Positions 10,079-19,358 of a DNA stretch of 64,000 nucleotides are shown one piece after another. Position numbers and translations under genes: made by a program. Positions within the stretch are counted from its first letter, which is position 1. Each line of letters starts with the position of its first letter. Below the pieces are notes generated by a model. The model was not told where the DNA came from. It saw only the letters and a program-made list of their open reading frames with translations, and ran no database searches. Where the stretch lies: the NCBI GenBank assembly GCA_963700195.1, contig CAVOWQ010000009.1, positions 186,001 through 250,000 of the forward strand, in the 5' to 3' direction. Source of the stretch: AP-15 sp963700195. Lineage in GTDB: Bacteria; Pseudomonadota; Alphaproteobacteria; ATCC43930; CGMCC-115725.

Positions 10079-11431
10079 TTATTGCGCACAGGTGATCCTT
10101 CCTTTAACCCCGCGATGATAAAGTACATCGCTGGCAGCGCTTTCATCCCAACCCACATGAGCGGTCGTTCCGATGGGGCAGATCGGATAAAATTGATATC
10201 CCTCCCCGTAGATGGAATAAGGGAGATGTCTTAGGCCAAAGATGTTAAAATCAGGCCCCAAGCAGTAGACAATACCATTTGACAGAGAGGCACCGTAAAG
10301 CAGCAGACCGTAGGCGATAGTAAGCCGAGGCACCTTCGACATGCCGAAAATAATCAGGATCGACACCGCAAATGGCGCTATCATCGTGGAATAGAGTTCT
10401 GAAGAATACACTAGTATCATTGGCGCACAGGAAGCAGCAATGACCAGGAGTGATAGAATGATTCTCGGGCGGTTCAGGGCTGTTCGCGTTAGCACCCCCA
10501 AAAACACAATAACGGATCCTACCGCAACCAGGATCCAGAGCGGCCTCAATAAGTCGAATGCTATAAAGCTGCTGGGCAGGGGAGTTATGGGAAAGGCCAG
10601 GGTAACTACCAAGTTTCTACCCCAGGTAAACGGGTCGAGCTTCAGACCGTAGCGACCTCCATCACTCAGCAATATCAATGGGAATTCCAGCTTAAGCAAG
10701 ATCCAGCCGCTGGCGGCGGCAACAGGGAGAAGTAAAGAAAAGAGGAAGAGACGCGAGAAGCGCCTCGTCCGAAAGCGCATCACTCCGGCGCTAGCGGCTG
10801 GTAAAAGAGTTGCGGCGGCGACGGCTGTCTCCTTCGTAAAGAATAGCGCGGCTGCTATGAGATTGAGGAACGCGGGTATTCGGTCCGCGTGTCCATCGCG
10901 AACCGGCTGGTCCCATGGGCGATTCAATACAGAAATAAACGCAAGGATCGCTCCGCCGAACAAGAGGTTTGAAAGAGCTTGCGATACAGCGTCCGGTTGG
11001 CTGCAGACATAAAAAAGGAGCGGATTAGCCACTCCGAGTACCCACCACCCTGCCTTGGTCAGTTGCCGGTCGAACAGCCGCTCGCAAGCCAAAGCCGATA
11101 AGACGGTTGCTCCTACCAAACAGAGAAGCGATGCCGCAAGCCAAAGCGGCAGGTATAGATTGTTGGCAGCGAGTACAATTAAATATTCCAGCGGCCGAAC
11201 CGGGTTTCCCGGAGGCCGATCTGGGCTTCCGATGTGTCCTGCGAGGTTGTGGATGGCAACCGGATACAGCACATTAATATCATCTGAATAATATACAGCA
11301 TACAGGAGTGTCAAGGTATCCAGTAGTAAAATGCCTAGACTTCCTATAACCACACAGCCAATTATCCCATCATAGCGAACCCATGGCCGTTGAGGGCTAT
11401 CTGCAATCATGCGTCCCGCTATGTCTCGCAA
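10079..11431 (-). CDS. Multi-pass membrane protein, possibly a GT-C-type glycosyltransferase
   Basis: The product of 450 residues has about ten to eleven hydrophobic segments spread over its length. Just after the first helix the periplasmic loop reads LLYAVYYSDDINVLY; an acidic pair at this place is a feature of GT-C transferases (PMT/ArnT-like, polyprenyl-sugar dependent). The first loop also contains NPVRPLEYLIVLAANNLYLP. No stronger motif is visible, so the catalytic role is an inference from topology. The gene is convergent with the upstream glycosyltransferase and followed on the same strand by nothing. Upstream, 285 bases without a gene separate it from the minus-strand GT2 gene at 11717. 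Confidence 0.6.
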   Translation of the reverse strand: MRDIAGRMIADSPQRPWVRYDGIIGCVVIGSLGILLLDTLTLLYAVYYSDDINVLYPVAIHNLAGHIGSPDRPPGNPVRPLEYLIVLAANNLYLPLWLAASLLCLVGATVLSALACERLFDRQLTKAGWWVLGVANPLLFYVCSQPDAVSQALSNLLFGGAILAFISVLNRPWDQPVRDGHADRIPAFLNLIAAALFFTKETAVAAATLLPAASAGVMRFRTRRFSRLFLFSLLLPVAAASGWILLKLEFPLILLSDGGRYGLKLDPFTWGRNLVVTLAFPITPLPSSFIAFDLLRPLWILVAVGSVIVFLGVLTRTALNRPRIILSLLVIAASCAPMILVYSSELYSTMIAPFAVSILIIFGMSKVPRLTIAYGLLLYGASLSNGIVYCLGPDFNIFGLRHLPYSIYGEGYQFYPICPIGTTAHVGWDESAASDVLYHRGVKGRITCAQ

Positions 11432-11716
11432 AAAAGCACCGTTGTGTTATCGACCTGCGCACTGCTCTCGCGTTTCATATTTGCTTGATTAGCCTGGGAG
11501 CTCAATTCTGAGGAAATTCCGAGAGCCGCGCATTTACGCTCGGAAACTAGAGTATGCGGGCAGTCGAGAGGCGGATCAAGACAACTTGCAGGCGCCGCCG
11601 ATACGAGGTGCCGCAGGCGCTTCGACTGGGCCGATTTCGGCCGCGCGCTCTACCATGCCATGATGATGCACCATCGGCAACAAAATCCCAAGGGTCACGA
11701 CCGCAAATATTCTTGA

Positions 11717-12685
11717 TCAAACGCGCGGCTCGGGACCTACCGTCTTTAGTGTAAGATCACGCGTTTGTTGCCAAAATCGTAACATTCCCTTGTTGTAGGA
11801 ATAAGCCTTTAGATACTGAACCCAAACAGGCGCGGGAAGTATGAAACGGGAACACCGGTAAAGTACCCACCACATCAGCAGTCGCGGCCATATCCGCCGC
11901 GGGATGCCAAACAAAAAGGGTGCCAACGTGGTAATGGAGGCGTTACGAAACGCCCAGGTTTCGCCAAATCCCTCATAGTAGGCTGCGATGTAGCGGATGG
12001 TCTGCCGCTCGTGTCCGATGCAGTGGTGCGCAATCGCATTCGGGATCCAGTAACCGGTGGCCCCCGATCGGAGAAGCCGACGGATAACGTCTGTGTCCTC
12101 CTGGACTCGGATCCTGGTTGGCATCGGCCCGAGTTCGGGATCGTACCGGAAAGCGCGTTGCTCGACAGCCCGAACGGCCCAATTGGCCCCGAAAGGGAAA
12201 TGATCCTCGTCTGCCGCCGAGAGCGGGTAGGGCTGGTCGCCGAAATCGCGGATCGCGTATGGCCCATCGAGCACCGCTTGGCTCTTTGGTACCCATTTCG
12301 CTACGGGGGCTTGGTATCGCGGCATAATGCGACCGCCAAACACCGCCGCATCGGGCCAGCGCCGGAACGCCTCCGCATAGGCCGTCAGCCAGCCGATATC
12401 AACCAAGACGTCATCATCCGTCCAGACTATATACTCTCCTTTTGCAACATCTATGACACGGTTCAATGCATTCGATTTCCCAGGTGCGGGTTCAAACTCC
12501 CGCCGCACCGGGAGCCGGCCAACATATTGGCTGATGAGATCGTCGGTGAAATCGGTGCAGTTATTGTTAACAATCACGATTTCCCAGGCGAGATCGTTCG
12601 GGACCCGCATCGCGCCGAGCGAGTCAAGGGTCCCACGCAACGATTCCGCCCGGTTAAAGGTGCAAATGCCAACTGTTATTAACAT
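11717..12685 (-). CDS. Glycosyltransferase family 2
   Basis: This 322-residue GT-A enzyme begins MLITVGICTFNRAESLRGTL, followed by EIVIVNNNCTDFTDDLI and the metal-binding block YIVWTDDDVLVDIGWL (about residues 88-103), the canonical GT2 pieces. Later motifs are DAAVFGGRIMPRY and CIGHERQTIRYIAAYYEGFG. The gene at 56273-57229 matches this one almost block for block (for example FGGRIKPRYEPPVARWV and IGRERQTIRYIAAFNEGWGE there), so the two are paralogues 44 kb apart. Both are full length. The substrate is unknown; a dedicated linkage within the repeat unit is likely. Confidence 0.88.
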   Translation of the reverse strand: MLITVGICTFNRAESLRGTLDSLGAMRVPNDLAWEIVIVNNNCTDFTDDLISQYVGRLPVRREFEPAPGKSNALNRVIDVAKGEYIVWTDDDVLVDIGWLTAYAEAFRRWPDAAVFGGRIMPRYQAPVAKWVPKSQAVLDGPYAIRDFGDQPYPLSAADEDHFPFGANWAVRAVEQRAFRYDPELGPMPTRIRVQEDTDVIRRLLRSGATGYWIPNAIAHHCIGHERQTIRYIAAYYEGFGETWAFRNASITTLAPFLFGIPRRIWPRLLMWWVLYRCSRFILPAPVWVQYLKAYSYNKGMLRFWQQTRDLTLKTVGPEPRV

Positions 12686-12762
12686 CTGAGTGTGTCATTG
12701 AGGGTGACGCCGGGGGTGTACGTCTTGCTGTTCCTTGAGCGGTCGCTGGCACGTCTGTGACC

Positions 12763-12790
12763 AAGTGCAGCCCATCAAGTGCAGCCCATC
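12763..12790. repeat. 14-base perfect tandem duplication
   Basis: The unit AAGTGCAGCCCATC occurs twice head to tail at 12763-12776 and 12777-12790 without mismatch. It could be a recent slippage duplication; no role is evident. Confidence 0.8.
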
Positions 12791-12840
12791 CAGTTGCCGG
12801 ACGTTATAGTACCATCGTGGTCGAGACAATTTCCATCATA

Positions 12841-12870
12841 GTTAACGCAATTTTGATCGTGGTTAACGCA
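12841..12870. promoter_or_regulatory. Direct repeats GTTAACGCA, 21-base spacing
   Basis: GTTAACGCA occurs at 12841-12849 and 12862-12870. The start-to-start distance of 21 bases equals two helical turns, and GTTAAC is itself palindromic, so a regulator could bind both on one DNA face. It lies about 190 bases upstream of the orphan wzt start and a similar distance from the divergent GT2 start. This is a candidate operator only. Confidence 0.3.
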
Positions 12871-13059
12871 GTTGCCGCCGATACTCCATGGCCGGGAACT
12901 GCCGCTAACTCACTCAGAAGCGGCAATGAAAAGCTTGCTTGACTCGCGAGAGCCGTAGAGTGCAGATACCGCGGCTTCGTTTTGCGGCCCAGCGGCGGTC
13001 ATAGCTGATAACAACTGCGGAAGGCCCTTGCCGATTTCCTTAGAGTTCAACCGGCAGGC

Positions 13060-14358
13060 ATGATCATGTCGGACCCCGTTATAGCCGTCGAAAATCTGTC
13101 CAAACATTACGTTATCGAGCACACGCCGGACGCCCAGAGCTACAAACGCTACACGGCATTGCGCGACGTGATCGGAGACGTGGCGCGTAACTTTGCGCGC
13201 AAGGCGCTTGCCGCCACTCACGGCCGCCAGATCTTTTCAACGGATCGGATCGAGGAATTCTGGGCACTCAAAGGAGTGAGTTTTGAGGTCCAGAGAGGCG
13301 AAGTTATTGGGATCATCGGCCGTAACGGCGCCGGCAAAAGCACTCTTCTCAAAGTGTTGAGCCGCATCACCGAACCGAGCGCCGGGCGGGTCATCCTGCG
13401 GGGCCGTGTCGCGAGCCTGCTCGAGGTCGGCACCGGATTTCACCCCGAATTGACCGGCCGCGAAAACATCTACCTTAACGGCGCGATCTTGGGGATGAGC
13501 CGGATCGAGATCCGCAAAAAATTCGACGAGATCGTCGCGTTTGCCGAAACCGAGAAATTCCTCGACACCCCGGTCAAGCGCTATTCCTCGGGCATGTATG
13601 TGCGCCTCGCTTTTGCCGTGGCAGCGCATCTGGAGCCTGAGATCCTAATAGTTGACGAGGTGCTGTCGGTCGGCGACGTCGAGTTTCAGAGGAAATGTCT
13701 TGGCAAAATGGACGAAGTTTCTCGGCGGGATGGCCGCACAGTGCTGTTTGTCAGCCATAACCTAGCTGCGGTAGCCGAAATGGCCGACCGAGCATTGTTG
13801 CTCGACACCGGATCCGTTGCGCTCGACGGTCCGGTCTCGGAAACTATCGCGACCTATTTGTCAAAGGGTTCAAGGGAGGCCAGCTACATACGTTCATTCG
13901 CGCGGGGGGGTACGTCTCCGCATATCGCTCGGGTGGAAGTACTGACCTCGGAGAGCAATGGTGTGCAACAGTTCGGAGAGCCACTTGAAGTTAGATTTTG
14001 GATCGAGCACCTACAGCCAATCTCACGCGCCTGCCTCTCATTCCAGATAATCAATCAATTTCAGCAACCTGTGGTGCACGCTTTTGATTACGAGTTGATG
14101 TTTGGATCCCATTCCGGATCTTCTTTTATCAGTTGTCGTTTCCCGCAACTTCGTCTTAACGTTGGACAATTCTATCTACGCGCCTATCTCTCTGAGCCGC
14201 CGGGTGCCCAGGTTTATGAAACCCTGGACGGAATCTGTAAGTTCGAAGTGGTGCGGTCGGATCGCAACGTCCTTTGGGGCTGGCGTCCTGAGGTATGTGC
14301 GTACCACGAGCAGTATACCTGGACAGCTATTGATGCGAAAGCCAAAGTGGAACTGTAA
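13060..14358 (+). CDS. wzt: Wzt-type polysaccharide ABC exporter ATPase (orphan copy)
   Basis: This 432-residue protein is the ATP-binding half of an ABC-2 polysaccharide/O-antigen exporter. Residues about 1-250 form the nucleotide-binding domain: Walker A IIGRNGAGKSTLLK (about 88), the signature YSSGMYVRLAFAVA (about 176), Walker B ILIVDEVLSVGD (about 200) and the switch histidine in LFVSHN. Residues about 275-432 form a separate C-terminal domain (Wzt_C-like), which in known Wzt proteins binds the modified end of the glycan. There is no wzm permease beside it; the only one in the window is at 43522. The N-terminal half is closely similar to the other Wzt at 44366, while the C-terminal domain looks unrelated. 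A methyltransferase gene follows without a gap. Confidence 0.92.
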   Translation: MIMSDPVIAVENLSKHYVIEHTPDAQSYKRYTALRDVIGDVARNFARKALAATHGRQIFSTDRIEEFWALKGVSFEVQRGEVIGIIGRNGAGKSTLLKVLSRITEPSAGRVILRGRVASLLEVGTGFHPELTGRENIYLNGAILGMSRIEIRKKFDEIVAFAETEKFLDTPVKRYSSGMYVRLAFAVAAHLEPEILIVDEVLSVGDVEFQRKCLGKMDEVSRRDGRTVLFVSHNLAAVAEMADRALLLDTGSVALDGPVSETIATYLSKGSREASYIRSFARGGTSPHIARVEVLTSESNGVQQFGEPLEVRFWIEHLQPISRACLSFQIINQFQQPVVHAFDYELMFGSHSGSSFISCRFPQLRLNVGQFYLRAYLSEPPGAQVYETLDGICKFEVVRSDRNVLWGWRPEVCAYHEQYTWTAIDAKAKVEL

Positions 14359-15120
14359 ATGCTTGGGCTTGGCGACGCTGAATATATACGGCAAAGGGTC
14401 GAACCCTTACCAGGTGATCCACTCTATTTGCATCTCGTAGACTTGCTCGAAGCGCTAAAATTTCTTATTCCTGATAACATTACCCGCGTCCTAGATTATG
14501 GCTGCGGCGGATCGCCATACCGTCGACTGTTCGGGTCCTGCGTTTATCACCGTGCCGACTTGGCCGGAGACGAAACCTTAGATTTCCAGTATGGCACTGA
14601 CTCGCGCCTGCCTGCCGAGTTGTCCGGTTACGATTGCGTATTATCGTCCCAGGTACTGGAACACGTTCTTTCGCCATCGTCGTACCTCGCTGAATGTTAT
14701 CGAGTTCTAAAGCCTAGAGGCTATCTACTGTTGACCACTCACGGTCTCTTTGAGGACCATGCCTGTCCCGATGACTATTGGCGATGGACGACTTTTGGCC
14801 TGCGAAGGGTGGTAAAGGACGCGGGTTTTGAAATTCATAAAACACTGAAGCTCACCACCGGTCCCCGTGCGGCAATGTTTCTTGCCGAGCGAGAACTATC
14901 TAGGTTAAGATTTACGGGCGATGGACTATACAGTTATATGCTGAAGTCAGGTGCGCGCGTTTTGCGGTTCACGAACGCTCGCCGGCGGCACGAAGCGTGC
15001 GATACGAGCTTCTCCCAACACCGCATGACTGATGCCGATCAAGTCGGCCACGATATGTATATCGCCATAGCGTTGATTGCTCGCCGATGCCCCGATAAAT
15101 TTAGCCGCGTGCAGCCCTGA
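14359..15120 (+). CDS. Class I SAM-dependent methyltransferase
   Basis: The 253-residue product has the class I methyltransferase order: the SAM loop VLDYGCGGSPYRRLFG (about residues 40-55), an acidic residue after the second strand (YHRADLAGDETLDF), YDCVLSSQVLEHVLSPSSYL (about 90-109) and VLKPRGYLLLTTHGLFEDHA (about 115-134). The ATG directly follows the wzt stop (TAAATG), so the two are translated together. In known Wzm/Wzt systems the terminal sugar is capped by methyl or methyl-phosphate and the cap is bound by the Wzt C-terminal domain; a methyltransferase fused to the orphan Wzt in this way suggests such a pairing, but that is inference. Confidence 0.85.
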   Translation: MLGLGDAEYIRQRVEPLPGDPLYLHLVDLLEALKFLIPDNITRVLDYGCGGSPYRRLFGSCVYHRADLAGDETLDFQYGTDSRLPAELSGYDCVLSSQVLEHVLSPSSYLAECYRVLKPRGYLLLTTHGLFEDHACPDDYWRWTTFGLRRVVKDAGFEIHKTLKLTTGPRAAMFLAERELSRLRFTGDGLYSYMLKSGARVLRFTNARRRHEACDTSFSQHRMTDADQVGHDMYIAIALIARRCPDKFSRVQP

Positions 15121-15135
15121 GGTGGTAAGATCGAG

Positions 15136-16083
15136 ATGGAAATACTCTGCGCCTCCGACGAACGTTTTGTGCCTCATACGGCTACGATGTTATGTTCATT
15201 ACTTAGTCACAATCGCGTCCGCCGAATTCATCTTTTCCACGGTTCCGGCGGGGCGAATGGCCTCTCGGTCTTAAAAGGCTTTGTCGAAGAATTTGAGACT
15301 CAACTTATATGCTACGAAATAGAGTCCCAAAGCGGTTTACGAGTGGACGGCCATATGTCAATCGCCACTTACTATCGCCTGATGGCTCCGCTGATTCTGC
15401 CCATCGATATTGATAAAATTTTGTATTTGGATTCTGACCTAATAGTACGACGCTCGTTGAACCAACTATGGACGACTGACCTTCGAGACTCCGCGCTGGC
15501 GGCGGTCCAAGAGTTTTATTGGGACCCAAGCAAGCCTTTTGTGGAGATACCTCCGGGCTCCAAATATTTCAATGCCGGAATTATGCTGATCAACTTGGAT
15601 TATTGGAGGCGGAACACGGTCGGTGAGCGCGCTATCGCTTTCATAATAAATAATCCGGACAAGGTCAACTATTGGGATCAAGATGCACTGAATGCCCTAT
15701 TAGTTAATCGGTGGATCAATCTTCCACCAATCTGGAATGTCCAAGTGAATCGATGGACCGATCTTGAATGGATCGATCCGACGATCTTGACTTTCTACGA
15801 TGACACTGAGGCGCGAAAGCTCGTTGCGAACGCAGCTGTCGTTCACTTTGTTGGACCAGTTAAACCGTGGCACTGGCGTTGGCATCAGTCCAATAAGAAG
15901 TATCCGTTAAAATCCGAATATCACCGATATCGCCGTAAAACACCATGGCGACGATACAGATTGGAGGGCAAGCCCAGTTTGCTTTTGAGACTTTACTTCT
16001 GTGTGGGAAGTGTTGCCAAGCGCTTATTGCCGGGCAGCGTGCGACGATGGGCCCGATCCTACATGCCAAGTCCTCAGATATGA
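15136..16083 (+). CDS. Glycosyltransferase family 8 (LgtC-like)
   Basis: This GT8 enzyme of 315 residues transfers a sugar, usually glucose or galactose, with retention. It begins MEILCASDERFVPHTATMLC; the metal-binding DxD is in KILYLDSDLIVRRSLNQLW (about residues 95-113), KYFNAGIMLINLDYWR follows (about 144-159), then YWDQDALNALL (about 177) and a histidine-containing VVHFVGPVKPWHW (about 236-248), all hallmarks of LgtC/RfaI proteins. The C-terminal 50 residues are basic, as is common for membrane-surface association. A purine-rich stretch 8 bases upstream serves as ribosome site. It is 15 bases after the methyltransferase. The gene is relatively AT-rich. Confidence 0.9.
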   Translation: MEILCASDERFVPHTATMLCSLLSHNRVRRIHLFHGSGGANGLSVLKGFVEEFETQLICYEIESQSGLRVDGHMSIATYYRLMAPLILPIDIDKILYLDSDLIVRRSLNQLWTTDLRDSALAAVQEFYWDPSKPFVEIPPGSKYFNAGIMLINLDYWRRNTVGERAIAFIINNPDKVNYWDQDALNALLVNRWINLPPIWNVQVNRWTDLEWIDPTILTFYDDTEARKLVANAAVVHFVGPVKPWHWRWHQSNKKYPLKSEYHRYRRKTPWRRYRLEGKPSLLLRLYFCVGSVAKRLLPGSVRRWARSYMPSPQI

Positions 16084-16142
16084 CCGCCAGCGTATTCACT
16101 GGGACTGATAACCGGAGGTCGGAGGCGGCCGAGGACCGTAAT

Positions 16143-17147
16143 ATGAAAATCCATGGAATGTGTATCGTTAAAAACGAAACGGATGTCCTCGAGGAATGTC
16201 TTACTGCTGCTTTGCATTGGTGTGATCACATCTATGTTTTCGACAACGGTAGCAGTGACGGAACGTGGGAACTGGTGCAGAAGCTTGCCAAGCGCGAGCG
16301 GCAGATTGTCCCCTACAAGCAAGAAGACGGGCTCTTCAGCGGTGCGCTGCGGGCCGACATTTTCAACGCATTTCGATCAAACGCCACCCTTCAAGACTGG
16401 TGGTGCCGGCTGGATGCGGATGAATTCTACATAGATGACCCAAGGATCTTCCTCAGCAAAGTCCCAAGCCGTTTTCAGACGGTTTGGTCGGCCAGCCTAA
16501 ATTACTATTTTACTGACCAGGACGCGCTTGCGTACCAGAAGAATCCAGTAGAATTTCTGGCCACTCCGGTACAGCAGCGATTGAGATATTATTTTAATAA
16601 CTGGGGCGAGCTACGATTTTTTCGACACCGCAATGACATTATCTGGACCCGCAGCGAGGACTATGGCGGCTTCCCGGGAGAGATGCACACGGCTCCCGCT
16701 TATCCTGTGCGCATTTGGCTGAAGCATTATCAATACCGCTCGCCGGAACAGATCGAGCGGCGCTTGCTTACCAGGCGAGCGGCAATGGAGGCGAGCACTG
16801 GGTTCCTGCACGAGGTGACGCCAAATTGGAGGGATACGGTTGCAACCAAACGCGACGTTACCCCGGATTTCGAAGGCGCTCAGCCAGCGTTCGCAGGAAC
16901 TCGTTGGCAGGAACGGGTCGTCCCGGCCACGTCCTTGGATTATGATGCTTTCGATCGCCGATACGTCGTCAACGAGAACCTGATGCCCAAATTTCCGGTT
17001 CGACTTGCGCTGTGGTCGCGGCTTAAGACAGTAATACCTGAGCCCATTCGCGCGCACCTTGGACAGCTGCGGCGGCAACTGCTCGGGCGCGCCAACACAG
17101 AAAGAAGGCGCGAGGAAAACTGTAGCCCGGGACGGGTGCGTTCATGA
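16143..17147 (+). CDS. Glycosyltransferase family 2-like (Glyco_tranf_2_4)
   Basis: From ATG 16143 the protein has 334 residues and starts MKIHGMCIVKNETDVLEECL, followed by DHIYVFDNGSSDGTWELV and the metal site CRLDADEFYIDDPRIF (about residues 97-112). These are the marks of the Glyco_tranf_2_4 group of GT-A enzymes. I chose 16143 because GAGG lies eight bases upstream and the homology starts there; ATG 16080, which overlaps the previous stop as ATGA, is the alternative and would add 21 residues. The 3' end overlaps the next gene's start by four bases (ATGA). The operon is wzt - methyltransferase - GT8 - this gene - GT4. Confidence 0.85.
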   Translation: MKIHGMCIVKNETDVLEECLTAALHWCDHIYVFDNGSSDGTWELVQKLAKRERQIVPYKQEDGLFSGALRADIFNAFRSNATLQDWWCRLDADEFYIDDPRIFLSKVPSRFQTVWSASLNYYFTDQDALAYQKNPVEFLATPVQQRLRYYFNNWGELRFFRHRNDIIWTRSEDYGGFPGEMHTAPAYPVRIWLKHYQYRSPEQIERRLLTRRAAMEASTGFLHEVTPNWRDTVATKRDVTPDFEGAQPAFAGTRWQERVVPATSLDYDAFDRRYVVNENLMPKFPVRLALWSRLKTVIPEPIRAHLGQLRRQLLGRANTERRREENCSPGRVRS

Positions 17148-18336
17148 CAAATCAGCGCATCCTCTTTGTCTCCAGCGTGAACGATACCCCCTGGGGCGCC
17201 GCCGAGGAGCTCTGGTCGCGCGCTGCACTGGACCTCACAGCCGAGGGATTGGCTGTTTTCGCGAGTTACGCCGGGCATTCCCCACCCCATCGGCGGATCT
17301 TGGATTTGCGCAACCGGGGCGTGGAGGTGTGGTTTCGGCCGATTCCGTATCCTCTGCGAAAGCGCGCGTGGCGTGCCTTGATCGCACCGCAAAAGACCCC
17401 GACGACGCTAGAAGTCGAACGACTGATTGCGGCGAGACCTCCGGACTTTGTGGTGATCTCCGACGGGGCACCGTTTCCGCCACTCGATTTGCTCGAAATG
17501 TGTGTGGCTAAGCGCTTGCCCTTTGTCATTATCGTTCAGTGCAATCAGTATTTTTGGTGGCCAGCTGACGATTTGGCCGAGAGATACCGGGCGGCTCTCG
17601 CTACTGCGCTGCGATGCTATTTTGTTTCCGATGCAAATCGCCGGATAGCTGAAAAACAGATCGGCTGTGAGCTCGCAATGCAGAACTTGTTCGCAATCCT
17701 TTCAATGTCGAATTTGGCGCATCGCCGCCGTGGCCGCCTCTGGGACGGGATGGAGAATTGCGGTTCGCGTGCGTCGGCAGGCTGGATCCGCCGGGAAAAG
17801 GCCAGGATATCTTGTTCGAGGTGCTGGCGGGCCCGGCGTGGACGACACGTAATTGGCGACTTCATTTATATGGCGACGGCGAGAACCGAGGCGGCCTGGA
17901 ACGATTGGCACAGCGCCTTGGGCTCGCCGATCGAATCGTGTTCGAGGGCCATGTGGCGGATGTCGAAAAAATCTGGTCGCTAAACCATGTCCTGGTGATG
18001 CCCTCCCGAATAGAGGGTCTTCCGTTGGCGGTAGTGGAGGCGATGTTGTGTGGCCGACCCGTGGTTGCGACCGATGTGGTGGGCGCGGAACTGATCGAGG
18101 ACGGCGTGACCGGCTTTCTGGCCGAAGCGCCATCCGTCGGCTCTATGGGCAACGCGCTCGAGCGATTTTGGGCCCGAAAGGAAGATGCGACGGAAATCGG
18201 CGCCACCGCCGCGAAGAGAATACGCCGCCTCGTCCCTCCGGACCCCGCTCGGGTCTTTGCTGATAAAATCAGGGAACTCCTCGGGGTAGGGGAATGCAAC
18301 GCGAGTTGCACGTCCCGCCCGCAGGCGGCGATCTAA
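17144..18336 (+). pseudogene. Glycosyltransferase family 4, one frameshift
   Basis: The first part (17144 to about 17680) reads MTNQRILFVSSVNDTPWGAA and has a normal GT4 acceptor domain up to IAEKQIGCELA. From about 17680 the homologous reading moves one frame (AELVRNPFNVEFG, LRFACVGRLDPPGKGQDILF) and continues to 18336. The second part includes the donor-site motif PSRIEGLPLAVVEAMLCGRP and VVATDVVGAELIEDGVTGFL. Together they give a normal GT4 of about 400 residues, so a one-base indel near 17675-17685 is the only lesion. It starts with a four-base ATGA overlap with the previous gene and ends four bases into the convergent gene. The shift may be a sequencing error; the donor-binding half is otherwise perfect. 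Confidence 0.8.
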
Positions 18337-19319
18337 CCACCAGGGTATCCGTACCTTTCCGCCACCTTGCGGATTTGGACATCATTCCCGTCCAATGCGA
18401 AGTTGTTGTGCCAAAGCGCTTGATCCTCGGCCCCACGCCACAAGACAAATTCGCGCCGGCGCCTGACGATTTTATAGGTTGCGCCATTGCGGCGGCCGAT
18501 CCAGTAAAGCCAGATATCGTCGTTATGTGGGCACAGCGTAAAAGCGGCCTCGCGATCATCGCCAGTATGCGCTAACATTCCGGGTGGATAAAGGACACCC
18601 CCAATGCCCGTGGGAAACAGGAGTGTCGACTTCTCCCGTTTGAAGACGTCTTGCGTCCACTGCTTATAGGGCCGAAAGCGGCCTTGCGGGTCGCGCGCGA
18701 TTTCGTGCGCACGATAACAAGTGACAACTCGGCCGGTCATTTTTGGTCCTTCGGCGAGATGCCCTTTCACCAGCTCTTCCAGCCATGTGGGCCAGTAGTA
18801 GACGTCATCATCGGCCGTGCAGATAAAGGCCTCGGGAAAAGCGTCGAGCGCCGGGATAATCTTTTTATAGGATCTCATATCGTCGGTTGCGCGGATCTCC
18901 AGCCCGGCTGCCTGAAGATCGGTGACCACCCTGGGAAGCAGGGGCATATCGGCATGAGCGATCCATAAAGTCGTACGGTCTGCCCGCACGCTCTGCCGCA
19001 AAAGACTCTTCAGCGTGAGCGGCAATGTGGCGAAACGCGGCGGATAGGAGGTGAGAGAGACAATCAGTGGGGCAGGCAGAGTATGCGGGCGCCCCCCGGA
19101 TTTAACACGGTGGCGGGCCCGTTCGGGCATCCGCCGGAATTGCGTGGCCATTGCCAGTGCGCATATTTGTGACCAACGCCAGCGCATAAGCCCGCCGGCT
19201 TTCCAATAATAGGGGCGGAGTTGCGGCTGCAGGCGCCGCGGAATCAATGACTTAAAAAATGATTTGAGCACCCCGAATAGGTAATCTCGCAACTTAACAA
19301 CCACGCCAACTGAAGACAT
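18333..19319 (-). CDS. GT-A-type glycosyltransferase
   Basis: The product of 328 residues starts with a basic, partly hydrophobic stretch that may lie on the membrane. From about residue 83 it reads PLIVSLTSYPPRFATLPLTL, then a nucleotide-binding core and an acidic metal site AFICTADDDVYYWPTWLEEL (about 162-181). Further blocks are GIGGVLYPPGMLAH (about 238) and CPHNDDIWLYWIGRR (about 261). This family is often found in capsule and exopolysaccharide loci next to methyltransferases, but its substrate is not known. It is tail to tail with the broken GT4 gene, overlapping by four bases, and 39 bases downstream of the methyltransferase at 19359 on the same strand. Confidence 0.75.
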   Translation of the reverse strand: MSSVGVVVKLRDYLFGVLKSFFKSLIPRRLQPQLRPYYWKAGGLMRWRWSQICALAMATQFRRMPERARHRVKSGGRPHTLPAPLIVSLTSYPPRFATLPLTLKSLLRQSVRADRTTLWIAHADMPLLPRVVTDLQAAGLEIRATDDMRSYKKIIPALDAFPEAFICTADDDVYYWPTWLEELVKGHLAEGPKMTGRVVTCYRAHEIARDPQGRFRPYKQWTQDVFKREKSTLLFPTGIGGVLYPPGMLAHTGDDREAAFTLCPHNDDIWLYWIGRRNGATYKIVRRRREFVLWRGAEDQALWHNNFALDGNDVQIRKVAERYGYPGG

Positions 19320-19358
19320 TTAGATCGGAATTTGCGTGGGTCAAATACATCCCAGTCA

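Larger units (their letters stand above)
12686..13059. other. Intergenic region before the orphan wzt
   Basis: These 374 bases separate the divergent GT2 and wzt genes and hold no convincing gene. They contain a perfect 14-base tandem duplication and a pair of GTTAACGCA direct repeats, listed separately. Both genes must take their promoters from here, but I could not pick a reliable -35/-10 pair. Confidence 0.6.

Noticed and set aside
12011..12682. 223-residue plus-strand frame opposite the GT2 gene
   Set aside because: Antisense shadow of a clear GT2 gene; composition is that of reversed coding.
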